Source: Paenibacillus sp. Soil750
GTDB taxonomy: Bacteria > Bacillota > Bacilli > Paenibacillales > NBRC-103111
Assembly: GCF_001428045.1 (NCBI RefSeq)
Contig: NZ_LMSD01000043.1
Location: 124,001-188,000 of the forward strand
DNA: 64,000 nt
Direction of reading: 5' to 3'
Shown: positions 16,597-25,273 of the stretch, piece by piece
Position numbering within the stretch: position 1 is the first letter of the stretch
How the letters are laid out: each line of letters opens with the position of its first letter
Position numbers and translations under genes: made by a program
Notes under the pieces: generated by a model
Databases searched by the model: none
The model's input: the letters and a program-made list of their open reading frames with translations, nothing else
Told to the model about the DNA's origin: nothing

Positions 16597-18183
16597 ATGT
16601 CAAAGGAGAACCAAAATACATCGGACTTAAAATCCGACAAGGTTAAGGACTACTCCAAATACTTTGACTTCTCGGATGCGAAAGTGTTAAGCCAAGAAGA
16701 GGGCAAAACGACGTATCGAATTAAAGGTAGAAACATCCAAATTAATTCTGCGCCGAACTACAAGGATGAGAAGCAACGTGGTAAAGAGGACATTCAGGTT
16801 CACTACGATTTTGCGATTCCAGAAGATATGCAGGAGTTTGGTAAGGACAAATATTATTTAATCACGACCTATGGATGTCAGATGAATGAACATGATACCG
16901 AAGTCATGCGAGGTCTTTTCGAGCAGATGGGTTATACAGCTACGGATGACAAGCAGATCGCAGATGTGATCCTCTTAAATACGTGTGCGATTCGTGAGAA
17001 TGCGGAAGACAAAGTGTTCGGTGAACTAGGTCATTTGAAGACATTGAAAGCGCAGAAGCCAGGACTTATTCTTGGAGTATGTGGTTGTATGTCGCAAGAG
17101 GAATCCGTGGTTCATCGCATTATGCAGAAACATGCCTTTGTCGATATGATTTTCGGCACACATAATATTCATCGCTTGCCAAGCCTATTGAAAGATGCCT
17201 TTTTCAACAAAGAAATGGTTGTGGAGGTATGGTCAAAGGAAGGCGATATCGTAGAAAATCTCCCCAAAAAACGGGAAGGTATCCGTGCTTGGGTTAATAT
17301 TATGTACGGCTGTGATAAGTTCTGTACTTATTGTATTGTTCCATATACACGTGGTAAGGAACGAAGCCGTAGACCGCAGGATGTTCTGGCAGAAGTCAGA
17401 GATTTGGCTCGTCAAGGCTTTCAGGAAATTACGCTACTTGGACAGAATGTCAATGCCTATGGCAAAGACTTTGAAGATATAACGTACACTTTCGCTGATC
17501 TGATGGACGATATTCGTAAGATTGATGTTCCTCGTATTCGTTTTACAACCTCACATCCGCGAGATTTCGATGATCGTTTGATTGAGGTACTAGGGAAGCG
17601 TGGCAATCTCGTTGAGCACATCCACTTACCTGTGCAAGCTGGTAACACAGAAGTCCTAAAACGGATGAGTCGAAAGTACTCGAGAGATCATTATTTGCAA
17701 CTTGCAGGTAAAATCAAGGCTACAATGCCAGGTGTCGTATTAACGACAGATATTATCGTTGGTTTTCCCGGTGAGACCGATGAGCAATTCGAGGATACGA
17801 TGACGCTGTACGAGGAAGTTGGATTCGATTTTGCATTTACTTTTATCTATTCACCGAGAGTAGGTACGCCTGCAGCCGAGATGGAAGATAATGTACCGAT
17901 GGAAGTAAAGAAACAGCGTTTATATAGATTAAATGAGCTAGTAAATAAGCTGAGTAAAGATAGTAATGAACGTTTGCTAGATCAAACTGTCGAAGTCTTA
18001 GTAGAAGGCGAGAGCAAGAACAATACAGATGTGCTTGCTGGTCGTACCCGGACGAATAAGCTAATTCACTTCACTGGAGATCCATCCTTGATCGGTCAAA
18101 TGGTTCATGTCAAAGTTACACATGCACAAACTTGGATATTGAAGGGTGAGATTGTACATAAGCCGCTTCAGATGTCTGTATAA
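16597..18183 (+). CDS. miaB: tRNA-2-methylthio-N6-dimethylallyladenosine synthase MiaB
   Basis: Radical SAM enzyme that methylthiolates i6A37 of tRNAs. 528 residues: a Bacillus-type charged N-terminal extension of about 85 residues, then the UPF0004 domain from TTYGCQMNEHD (three conserved cysteines including LGVCGCMSQ). The radical SAM motif CDKFCTYC lies near residue 239 and a TRAM domain at the end. GGGAAGTG precedes the start. ricA follows after 35 nt, as ymcB-ymcA do in B. subtilis. Confidence 0.96.
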   Translation: MSKENQNTSDLKSDKVKDYSKYFDFSDAKVLSQEEGKTTYRIKGRNIQINSAPNYKDEKQRGKEDIQVHYDFAIPEDMQEFGKDKYYLITTYGCQMNEHDTEVMRGLFEQMGYTATDDKQIADVILLNTCAIRENAEDKVFGELGHLKTLKAQKPGLILGVCGCMSQEESVVHRIMQKHAFVDMIFGTHNIHRLPSLLKDAFFNKEMVVEVWSKEGDIVENLPKKREGIRAWVNIMYGCDKFCTYCIVPYTRGKERSRRPQDVLAEVRDLARQGFQEITLLGQNVNAYGKDFEDITYTFADLMDDIRKIDVPRIRFTTSHPRDFDDRLIEVLGKRGNLVEHIHLPVQAGNTEVLKRMSRKYSRDHYLQLAGKIKATMPGVVLTTDIIVGFPGETDEQFEDTMTLYEEVGFDFAFTFIYSPRVGTPAAEMEDNVPMEVKKQRLYRLNELVNKLSKDSNERLLDQTVEVLVEGESKNNTDVLAGRTRTNKLIHFTGDPSLIGQMVHVKVTHAQTWILKGEIVHKPLQMSV

Positions 18184-18218
18184 AATTACGAACAGGATAA
18201 ATAGGAGCGTGTTAAGAA

Positions 18219-18683
18219 ATGTCCCAATGTGATCATGCACATGATGATAACCAGCCTCATGCATTTCAAGTAGAGGAATTTACGAATACAGAAATGATCG
18301 TCCGCGAAGATATTCTGGCGAAAGCGAAGGAACTAGCTGCGTTGCTTACTACTTCCAATGAAGTTCAGTTCTATCAAAAAGCGGAAAAGCAAATTGCAAC
18401 GAATCCTGATATTCAAGGTTTGATTAGTGCGATTAAGAAGAAGCAAAAAGAGATTGTTGCTTTTGAAACGTTCCAAAATAAGAAAATGGTGGAAAAAATC
18501 GAGAATGAAATCGAAGTTCTGCAAGATGAATTAGATGGCATTCCCATCGTTAATGAGTTCAAGCAAACACAAGAAGATATCAACTATTTGCTTCAACTTG
18601 TTATGTCCGTAGTTAGAGACACGATTTCGGATAAAATTAATGTTGAAGCAGGCGCGGCAGAAGCGCCGACTTCATGTGATTAA
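18219..18683 (+). CDS. ricA: RicA (YmcA), YlbF/YmcA family protein
   Basis: 154 residues with a helical Com_YlbF domain over about 30-135. In B. subtilis RicA forms a complex with RicF (YlbF) and RicT (YaaT) that carries iron-sulfur clusters, stimulates Spo0A phosphorylation, competence and biofilm formation, and directs RNase Y cleavages. The assignment to RicA rather than RicF rests on its place directly after miaB. The first 14 residues are rich in potential metal ligands (MSQCDHAHDD) and the protein ends in TSCD; a C-terminal cysteine is a cluster ligand in the B. subtilis homologue. Confidence 0.88.
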   Translation: MSQCDHAHDDNQPHAFQVEEFTNTEMIVREDILAKAKELAALLTTSNEVQFYQKAEKQIATNPDIQGLISAIKKKQKEIVAFETFQNKKMVEKIENEIEVLQDELDGIPIVNEFKQTQEDINYLLQLVMSVVRDTISDKINVEAGAAEAPTSCD

Positions 18684-18705
18684 TTTTGACATGTAAATGA
18701 GAAAG

Positions 18706-18760
18706 GAATCGCCCTCAACGAGCAATTCAATGGCCAGAGTTGAGTGGCGATTTATTATTT
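18706..18760 (+). terminator. terminator-like hairpin after ricA
   Basis: AATCGCC-CTCAAC pairs with GTTGAG-T-GGCGATT (one bulge), followed by TATTATTTCTT. The loop is about 25 nt and the T tract is interrupted. Confidence 0.6.
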
Positions 18761-18800
18761 CTTATCAATGACTACTAGGCTTACGTGAAGGAGAGTTGTC

Positions 18801-19535
18801 ATGCTGACAGTTCGAAATTTGAGTAAAGTATTCCCTCCGGACAATCAAGTCCTATCGCAAATTAGCTTTCAAGTCGATGCCGGAGAGTTTATCGCGGTAA
18901 TCGGCAGCAGTGGTAGTGGGAAAACAACGCTGCTTCGTTGTATTAGTCATCAAGAGAAATGGACAAGCGGTCAGCTCATATATAACTCAATTGATATAAC
19001 GAAGCCAGGACCGTGGGACAGATTCAAATTGGGTAAGGATTTCGCTTACCTGGAGGAGAAGCCTTTTCTAAATCGGAATAAAAGCGCTGTCAAAAATGTG
19101 TTGATGGGTAGGGTATATCAGGCTCCACTTCGGATGGTTACAGGCTTATCGTCGAGAAATGAGAAAATCGATAGCATGGACTTCTTGGAGAAAGTTGGTC
19201 TGCTGGATAAAGGAGAAAAGAAAGTTGGTCAGCTTAGCGGTGGAGAGCAGCAACGTGTCGCCATTGCGAAAGCGTTGATTCTTGGGCCCAAAGTTCTAGT
19301 AGCAGATGAACCTGTATCGGGTCTTGATCCTAAATCAACGGAATACATCCTACAGGATTTGAAATCGTTATGCAAAGAACGGAACATGAGCGTGATCGCG
19401 ACGCTTCATAAGGTCGAACTCGCCGAGCGGTTTGCTACACGTATTTGGGGAGTATCGGAAGGTCGGATCGTTTTGGACATTCCAGCTAGACCACTCACGT
19501 TGAATGAAAAAATGCTTGTTTTTGGTCAAATATGA
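18801..19535 (+). CDS. orphan PhnC-like ABC transporter ATPase
   Basis: 244 residues. Walker A GSSGSGKTT near residue 36, signature LSGGEQQR, Walker B VLVADEP, and H-loop histidine in TLHKVELAE. The general layout resembles PhnC of phosphonate importers, including the insertion around residues 100-120. The usual Q-loop glutamine position reads LEEKPFL (Glu). No permease or binding-protein gene is adjacent; instead it overlaps a phosphatase gene by 4 nt. Either it serves a distant permease or it has a non-transport role. GAAGGAGAG precedes the ATG. Confidence 0.82.
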   Translation: MLTVRNLSKVFPPDNQVLSQISFQVDAGEFIAVIGSSGSGKTTLLRCISHQEKWTSGQLIYNSIDITKPGPWDRFKLGKDFAYLEEKPFLNRNKSAVKNVLMGRVYQAPLRMVTGLSSRNEKIDSMDFLEKVGLLDKGEKKVGQLSGGEQQRVAIAKALILGPKVLVADEPVSGLDPKSTEYILQDLKSLCKERNMSVIATLHKVELAERFATRIWGVSEGRIVLDIPARPLTLNEKMLVFGQI

Positions 19536-20020
19536 TTAAGGTCTTATTCGTTTGTTTGGGCAATATTTGCCGATCACCTATGGCGGAAGCGGTGTTTCGT
19601 CACCAAGTGAAGCAAGCCGGCCTTGAGGATGTCATTTCAATTGATTCAGCGGGTACTGGGGATTGGCATATCGGTCATCCTCCCCATCAAGGAACACGTG
19701 ATATTCTTGACCAATATCAGATTGCATATGAGGGCTTAAAAGCTAGGCAGGTCCGCCCAGATGATTTCTATCAATTTACGTATATTATCGCTATGGATGA
19801 CAGTAATGTCGTGAACTTAGCTGCATTTGCTCCAGAATATACGGAGGATGAGAAGCGCGCCTCCATACATAAATTATTGGACTTCGCAAGTAATCAAACA
19901 ATTACTGAAGTGCCTGATCCCTACTATACGGGGAATTTTCAAGAAGTATATGAAATGGTTGAGGAAAGTTGTAGTCGGTTGCTTGCACATATCGCGGCTC
20001 AACATGGACTGATTAAGTAA
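19532..20020 (+). CDS. low-molecular-weight protein tyrosine phosphatase
   Basis: 162 residues. The catalytic P-loop CLGNICRSP begins at residue 8, and the acid/base aspartate lies in the DPYYTG motif near residue 130. Family members dephosphorylate protein tyrosines or arginines (YwlE, YfkJ type) in the cytoplasm; the target here is unknown. The ATG overlaps the preceding ATPase stop (ATGATTAAG), so the two are co-translated, an unusual pairing. It ends at a strong bidirectional terminator. Confidence 0.93.
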   Translation: MIKVLFVCLGNICRSPMAEAVFRHQVKQAGLEDVISIDSAGTGDWHIGHPPHQGTRDILDQYQIAYEGLKARQVRPDDFYQFTYIIAMDDSNVVNLAAFAPEYTEDEKRASIHKLLDFASNQTITEVPDPYYTGNFQEVYEMVEESCSRLLAHIAAQHGLIK

Positions 20021-20036
20021 GTGCCATACAATACAG

Positions 20037-20085
20037 TAAAAAGCAAGCTAGATAAGAGTGAGCCTCTTGTCTAGCTTGCTTTTTG
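20037..20085 (+). terminator. bidirectional terminator between converging genes
   Basis: AAAAAGCAAGCTAGA and TCTAGCTTGCTTTTT form a 15-bp perfect stem, extended inward by AAGAG/CTCTT. Its A and T flanks let it stop both the phosphatase transcript and the histidine kinase transcript coming from the other side. Confidence 0.92.
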
Positions 20086-20092
20086 GTTTTGT

Positions 20093-21340
20093 TCAGTATT
20101 GTTGAAAAATAATAGAACATTGCGTTCCGCAATTGAGGCTGCTAGTGAATGAAATTTTGCCATTCATTTTCTTGATTAGACTCATGACTACGACAAGCCC
20201 AAGTCCAGTGCCGTGTTGTTTGGTCGTGTAGAAAGGCTTGCCCAAGGAGTTCAACTGCTTGCTGGACATACCAACACCTGTGTCTGTGATCGAGATCTGA
20301 ACGGCACTAGGATGTTTGCAAGTACGTAACGACAGCTTTCCGCCATTTGGCATGGATTCAATGGCATTTTTAATAAGATTAAGTAAACATTGGCGAAGCT
20401 TTTGAGACTCTCCAAGAATATAAAGAGGTGTTTCACATTCATGTGAAATATCAATTGTAATTTGAAAATCAAGCGCATAGGGGGTAATAAATCGTATGGT
20501 ATGTTCCAGTTCTTCTTTAATATCAAGCTGTTCTTTCATGTCAACGGAGGGCTTCGCATAGTTAAGGAAATCTGTCAATATAGTGATAGCTTGGTCCACG
20601 CCCGATAAAGCATGGTCAACATAACGCCTACGATCTGGTGGCGTAAGATCCGATCTTGCCAATAATTGCAGAAATCCACGCGTTGATGTTAGAGGATTTC
20701 TGATTTCATGTGAAACTGTAGCCGATAGCTCGGCAAGCATGCGATTTTTTTCAAGATGAGTGATATGCCTTCTCTGTATTTCATATTTGTTAATATAAAA
20801 AAGTAATGAAATCATAATCCATAATGAGATAAAAGCAAGGGCTAAAACAAAGCCAGTGTATAAGGAAAATGGAGCTAAGACATAAGGAGCAAGTGGTGCA
20901 TATAGTAGTTCATATATGATGAGGATTCCGGTTGCATACATGAGTTTCACTATCAAATCGGCGTTAGCTACGCGATTTCGAACTAAAATTCCTAGCATCA
21001 GTAAGAATGTACTGCTTAGTAGCGCTGGCTCCCAATAATAGTTTAAGACGAACATACAACCGATATTGAATATGATCCATGTCATAATTGAAGGCGCAAT
21101 GCCAACGCCTAATGTCACAAAAAGCAAGCAGACAGGAACTAATTGTAAGGAGTAGATTAAGGGGTCAATATCCGCAAAGTTCCAATAAAGAAGGATGAAG
21201 CTTCCTAGAATTAAAGAGAATAAGAGATTCAAATGCTTTTCTTTATGCATGAAAAGAGGAGCGAGAATAAGGTGGAGCAGAGCAGCGCTCATGATGTAGA
21301 AAAGGTTTTGTAATTCATTGGCAATAATGAAATGAAGCAA
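20093..21340 (-). CDS. membrane sensor histidine kinase, KinB-like
   Basis: 415 residues. About six membrane helices fill residues 5-185. HisKA follows with VSHEIRNPLTSTRG (phospho-accepting His near residue 210), then HATPase with N box NLIKNAIESMP, G1 DTGVGMS and F/G2 FYTTKQHGTGLGL. The helical sensor and the short H-box region resemble sporulation kinases KinB/KinD that feed the Spo0A phosphorelay. No response regulator gene is adjacent, which supports a phosphorelay role. The start is TTG with AAAGGA 9 nt upstream. The only other - strand genes are at 31-32, 34-36, 40 and 50-51 kb. Confidence 0.88.
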   Translation of the reverse strand: MLHFIIANELQNLFYIMSAALLHLILAPLFMHKEKHLNLLFSLILGSFILLYWNFADIDPLIYSLQLVPVCLLFVTLGVGIAPSIMTWIIFNIGCMFVLNYYWEPALLSSTFLLMLGILVRNRVANADLIVKLMYATGILIIYELLYAPLAPYVLAPFSLYTGFVLALAFISLWIMISLLFYINKYEIQRRHITHLEKNRMLAELSATVSHEIRNPLTSTRGFLQLLARSDLTPPDRRRYVDHALSGVDQAITILTDFLNYAKPSVDMKEQLDIKEELEHTIRFITPYALDFQITIDISHECETPLYILGESQKLRQCLLNLIKNAIESMPNGGKLSLRTCKHPSAVQISITDTGVGMSSKQLNSLGKPFYTTKQHGTGLGLVVVMSLIKKMNGKISFTSSLNCGTQCSIIFQQY

Positions 21341-21483
21341 TCCTATGCATCCTTTCCATATTTCGACAATCTGGGAATTATTTCTACATTATCTCATAAA
21401 TGCGATCTGAATCAAGAGAAATGCTCTAATTGGAATGCTAAAGATTTCATAAAGACTTATAGTCAATGCTGTATAAACCGCTG

Positions 21484-21489
21484 TATAAT
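21484..21489 (+). promoter_or_regulatory. -10 element before the small cysteine-rich gene
   Basis: TATAAT within a partial direct repeat GCTGTATAA (at 21468 and 21480). No clear -35. The cre at 21504 would overlap the transcription start. Confidence 0.45.
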
Positions 21490-21503
21490 AAAGAAAACAA
21501 AGT

Positions 21504-21519
21504 TTGCAAACGTTTACAA
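21504..21519 (+). promoter_or_regulatory. CcpA catabolite-responsive element (cre)
   Basis: TTGCAAACGTTTACAA fits the cre consensus WTGNNARCGNWWWCAW at every defined position. Its place 15 nt after the -10 element predicts repression in the presence of preferred sugars. Confidence 0.8.
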
Positions 21520-21552
21520 TATTAGGGGATTTGAAGCCGAGGAGAGATGTGA

Positions 21553-21720
21553 ATGCGGTTGTGCTCACAGGTGTGCGGTGTTGTGTTTAATCCGATTGAA
21601 GACGATTATGTAGACGTTTGTGAAGATTGTGAGGCAAGGCAGAATGACGTGGAAGTGGAACGGGAATCGTTTAGTTTTTATTTGGGGAAAAGCGGTTTAA
21701 TCATTGATTATTTGCTTTAA
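21553..21720 (+). CDS. 55-residue four-cysteine protein, probable zinc ribbon
   Basis: Encoded behind a good ribosome binding site (GAGGAGA at 21539-21545, 7 nt from the ATG). Two cysteine pairs, CSQVC at residue 4 and CEDC at residue 23, are spaced like a small zinc-ribbon or rubredoxin-like knuckle. The rest is acidic, ending in a hydrophobic tail (SGLIIDYLL). A consensus cre and a -10 element lie just upstream and a hairpin downstream, so it looks like a real, separately controlled gene. I recognise no named family. Confidence 0.72.
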   Translation: MRLCSQVCGVVFNPIEDDYVDVCEDCEARQNDVEVERESFSFYLGKSGLIIDYLL

Positions 21721-21760
21721 ATGGCTGATTTAAAAAAAGGTTGATTACCAGCCATTTCTT
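21718..21760 (+). terminator. terminator-like hairpin
   Basis: AAATGGCT pairs with AGCCATTT across a 24-nt loop, followed by CTTGTT. Weak to moderate; it would partly separate the small gene from the oxidoreductase genes. Confidence 0.5.
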
Positions 21761-21833
21761 GTTACAATAATAGTAGATTTATTATTCACGCTATTCACTC
21801 TATATGCGGTTCATTTTTGAAAGGAGACCAAGC

Positions 21834-22844
21834 ATGGTAACTTTACCTAAATTGAACGATCTCGGATTTTTCGAGATAAGACTGGAATCCATCGGCGGTC
21901 TAGGAGCGAATCTGGCAGGTAAAATGCTGGCTGAAGCAGGAGTCGTTGGCGTTGGTTTGAACGGTGTCAGTTTCTCATCCTATGGGTCTGAGAAGAAAGG
22001 ATCAGCAGTAAAAGCACATATTCGATTTTGTGACATGGATACGAAGATTCGGGATACATCGCCCGTTGAACGACCGCATGTTGTAGGTGTTTTTCATGAG
22101 TCACTTTCCAAAACTGTAAACGTTATCAGTGGCATCTATGAGGATAGTACCGTATTAGTAAATTCAACGAAAACGCCTGACGAATTAAAAGAGAAGATGA
22201 AGCTCAGGGGAGGCACGATTGCTGTCATTGACGCAATTGGTATTTCGCTTGAGGAAAAGAATCGTGTAAATATGGCCATGTTGGGTGCCATGTTCCGATT
22301 GTGTGATTTTCTGGATCCAGATGTCATGCGAGGTGTTATTAGAAAGTCATTAGAAAAGAAATACCCACTTGCAGTTGCACCAGCATTACGGACATTCGAT
22401 CGTGGATACAACGAGGTCGTTTTCCAAACGTATGCGCTTCCAGAAGGGGAATCTATGCCAGATTTTGTACGGTATGATACACCAGTTCTGGGCTTTGCTA
22501 CACAGCCTATCGGGGGAGTCGTTACGAACCCAGGTAATAGTATACTAAAAGATTTAAGTATTTCCCGTGCTGGGATGATGCCGCATTTTCATGAAGATTC
22601 CTGTATTCACTGCGCTTCATGCGACAATGTGTGTCCTGACTTTTGTTTTGTATGGGATGAACTCCCTGACAAAAAAGGCCGTCCCCAAATGTTCCTGCAA
22701 GGCATAGACTATCAATATTGTAAAGGTTGCCTTAAATGTGTACAAGCTTGTCCAACCGATGCGCTCTCTAGTGAGCGTGAAGAAGATGGTTATGCTGATC
22801 TAAATCGCATGCCGCATCGATTCAATCTAGCTATAAACTCTTAG
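21834..22844 (+). CDS. 2-oxoacid:acceptor oxidoreductase, gamma subunit with two [4Fe-4S] sites
   Basis: 336 residues. An N-terminal gamma domain (EIRLESIGGLGANLAGKMLAE) covers residues 8-190. The C-terminus is a delta-type ferredoxin domain with CIHCASCDNVC near residue 258 and CKGCLKCVQAC near residue 297, which hold two clusters. Together with the next gene it makes a full pyruvate- or 2-oxoacid:ferredoxin oxidoreductase. ATG 21834 follows AAAGGAG at 21820-21826 with 7-nt spacing; the upstream in-frame ATG at 21804 has no ribosome binding site. 34 nt separate it from the alpha-beta gene. Confidence 0.92.
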   Translation: MVTLPKLNDLGFFEIRLESIGGLGANLAGKMLAEAGVVGVGLNGVSFSSYGSEKKGSAVKAHIRFCDMDTKIRDTSPVERPHVVGVFHESLSKTVNVISGIYEDSTVLVNSTKTPDELKEKMKLRGGTIAVIDAIGISLEEKNRVNMAMLGAMFRLCDFLDPDVMRGVIRKSLEKKYPLAVAPALRTFDRGYNEVVFQTYALPEGESMPDFVRYDTPVLGFATQPIGGVVTNPGNSILKDLSISRAGMMPHFHEDSCIHCASCDNVCPDFCFVWDELPDKKGRPQMFLQGIDYQYCKGCLKCVQACPTDALSSEREEDGYADLNRMPHRFNLAINS

Positions 22845-22878
22845 AGAGTATTTATGGGAGAAGGGTGGAACTACACGC

Positions 22879-25182
22879 ATGGCCATTGATATCAAGCAGG
22901 AATTTGGGGTAGCTAAAGTTGAACAGCGCATCGTGTATGAATCAGGGAACGAGATGGCTGCCTATGCCGCACATCAAATTAATTATCATGTCATGGGATA
23001 CTTTCCGATTTCACCATCCACGGAAGTAGCTCAGTTTCTAGATCTCATGAAGTCCAATGGACAGCATGACATTGTGTTAATTCCTGCAGACGGTGAACAT
23101 GGTTCAGCAGGTATATGTTATGGCGCATCAACTGCTGGCGGCCGCGTATTTAACGCGACAAGCGCCAACGGTTATTTGTACATGTTGGAACAAATGCCGG
23201 TACAATCCGGAACCCGGTTTCCGATGGTTATGAACTTGGTTTGCCGATCTGTTTCGGGACCACTGAATATTCATGGGGATCATTCTGATCTTTACTATGC
23301 TTTGAATACGGGTTGGCCGATTGTCATGTGTCGAGATCCGCAAGCCGTATATGATATGAATATTATGGCGCTGAAATTAGCAGAGGATCCTGAGGTGCGT
23401 TTGCCGGTTATGGTCGCGTCCGATGGTTATTTCACCTCTCACCAGAAGCGCAGAGTGCAAACCTTCGCACATCGGGCTGATGTGCAGGCATTCGTAGGTG
23501 AGAAGCCACAGGGCTTCCCAGATACCTTAGATCGTAATAATCCGATCACCGTCGGACCTTATATGAATGAGCCGGATTACATTAATAACTGTTATCAACA
23601 GTCGATGGCGATGTATAATGCCGAAGGAGTATATGACCGCATTCGGCAGGAGTATGCCGAATTAACGGGTCGTGACTATCCGATTCTAGAGCTATATCGG
23701 ATGGAGGACGCGGAAGTCGCGGTATTCCTGATGAATTCGGCTTCCGAAATCATCAAGGATGTCGTCGACCAGCTCCGCGAGAAGGGCATTAAAGCAGGTT
23801 CGATCGCTCCGAACCTGATCAGACCTTTCCCAGCGAAGCAGATCGCCGAGGCGCTTGCGAATGTTAAAGCGATAACGGTAGGCGATCGCGCGGATTCCTA
23901 TGGCGGACATGGCGGCAACATGGTCAATGAAATTAAGGCGGCGCTGTTCACCAATGGGAACAGAGACACGCTTGTCATAAGCCGAATCTATGGCTTAGGT
24001 GGCAAAGACTTTTATGCCGAGGATGGGCATAATCTGTTCCAATTCGCCATTGATGCGATGGAAAGCGGCAAGGTAGATGTACCTTTCGATTACTACGGCC
24101 ATACGCCGGGGGATCCTTCGAAAGCACCGAAGCGAGTATTGACGCCAATGAAGTATGAAGATTTGAAGACGGGTCTCATCACCGTTTCTCCAGATGAGAA
24201 TACTGGGAAATTGAATGTACGCATTCCGCCTCTTCGTTCCTTGACCAAAAAGCCAAAGCGGATTGCACCAGGTCATGGCGCTTGTCCGGGCTGTGGTATT
24301 TTCTCAGGACTCGAACTGTTCTTCAAAGGAATAGAAGGCGATATTGTCTCCATTTTCCATACAGGCTGTGCAATGGTTGTAACCACCGGTTATCCGTACT
24401 CGGCACATAAAGCTACTTATATTCACAATCTGTTCCAGAATGGCGCAGCAACGCTGTCAGGTGTTGTAGAGATGTTCTGGGAGCGGAAGCGTCGCGGAGA
24501 ACTTGATCATCTAGGGTTAAAGGACGATTTCACTTTCGTCATGATTACGGGCGATGGCGGTATGGATATCGGAATGGGGCCTGCTATTGGGGCAGCTTTA
24601 CGGAATCATAAAATGATTATTCTTGAGTACGATAATGAAGGATACATGAACACAGGTGCACAGTTATCGTATTCAACGCCGATGGGTCATCGGACTTCGA
24701 CTTCCAATGTCGGAAAGCATCAAGGTGGTAAGGTTTTCCATCACAAGGATACGGCGCAAATTATGGCTGCAACTCATATTCCGTATGTATTTACCGGTTC
24801 CGAAGCGTATCCGCAAGATCTGGTCAAGAAAGCGGCGAAGGCGCAATGGTATGCGCAGCATGAGGGGTTGGTATATGGCAAAATTCTCATTGCTTGCCCA
24901 TTGAACTGGCTGTCGGATGACCAAGAGGGCTCCAATATCGTTGGTGCTGCGGTGGATTCCTGTTTCTTCCCACTTTATGAAGTGGAGCATGGAGTGACTT
25001 CGATCACTTACAATCCGGAGGATAAGAGTAAGAAGATTCCGTTATCCGATTGGTTGAAAACGATGGGTAAAACGAAACATCTTACGAAACCCGAATATGA
25101 AGGTTCACTGAAATCGTTCGAGACGGAAGTGGAACGCCGTTGGAATATGCTGAAAGCGAAGCATGAGAATGCGTATTTGTAA
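22879..25182 (+). CDS. 2-oxoacid:acceptor oxidoreductase, alpha-beta fusion
   Basis: 767 residues. The first 420 or so are the alpha domains (GYFPISPSTEVAQFLDLM near residue 40). The last 300 are the ThDP-binding beta domain with the cluster ligands GHGACPGCG near residue 470, HTGCAMV and IACPLNW, and the ThDP motif ITGDGGMDIGMGPAIG. It pairs with the gamma/ferredoxin subunit upstream. Arrangement gamma-delta plus alpha-beta differs from korAB at 10453 (gamma-alpha plus beta), so the two enzymes are separate lineages, not a recent duplication. Codons are slightly richer in GC than in korAB. Confidence 0.93.
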   Translation: MAIDIKQEFGVAKVEQRIVYESGNEMAAYAAHQINYHVMGYFPISPSTEVAQFLDLMKSNGQHDIVLIPADGEHGSAGICYGASTAGGRVFNATSANGYLYMLEQMPVQSGTRFPMVMNLVCRSVSGPLNIHGDHSDLYYALNTGWPIVMCRDPQAVYDMNIMALKLAEDPEVRLPVMVASDGYFTSHQKRRVQTFAHRADVQAFVGEKPQGFPDTLDRNNPITVGPYMNEPDYINNCYQQSMAMYNAEGVYDRIRQEYAELTGRDYPILELYRMEDAEVAVFLMNSASEIIKDVVDQLREKGIKAGSIAPNLIRPFPAKQIAEALANVKAITVGDRADSYGGHGGNMVNEIKAALFTNGNRDTLVISRIYGLGGKDFYAEDGHNLFQFAIDAMESGKVDVPFDYYGHTPGDPSKAPKRVLTPMKYEDLKTGLITVSPDENTGKLNVRIPPLRSLTKKPKRIAPGHGACPGCGIFSGLELFFKGIEGDIVSIFHTGCAMVVTTGYPYSAHKATYIHNLFQNGAATLSGVVEMFWERKRRGELDHLGLKDDFTFVMITGDGGMDIGMGPAIGAALRNHKMIILEYDNEGYMNTGAQLSYSTPMGHRTSTSNVGKHQGGKVFHHKDTAQIMAATHIPYVFTGSEAYPQDLVKKAAKAQWYAQHEGLVYGKILIACPLNWLSDDQEGSNIVGAAVDSCFFPLYEVEHGVTSITYNPEDKSKKIPLSDWLKTMGKTKHLTKPEYEGSLKSFETEVERRWNMLKAKHENAYL

Positions 25183-25221
25183 GTTGGCGTAACTGTTAAC
25201 TGATAAGCTCGCCTATAAACG

Positions 25222-25257
25222 GAGGCCCATTCCCCTCGTGGTGAATGGGCCTTTTTA
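25222..25257 (+). terminator. terminator after the second oxidoreductase
   Basis: AGGCCCATTC pairs with GAATGGGCCT, followed by TTTT. The ribosome binding site of the next gene follows at once, so that gene needs read-through or its own promoter. Confidence 0.88.
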
Positions 25258-25273
25258 CCAGGAGGAATGGAAG

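Noticed and set aside
20251..20526. Open frames antisense or out of phase inside large genes (for example in the histidine kinase gene)
   Set aside because: They lack ribosome binding sites and recognisable domains, and follow the codon pattern of the real gene in another frame.
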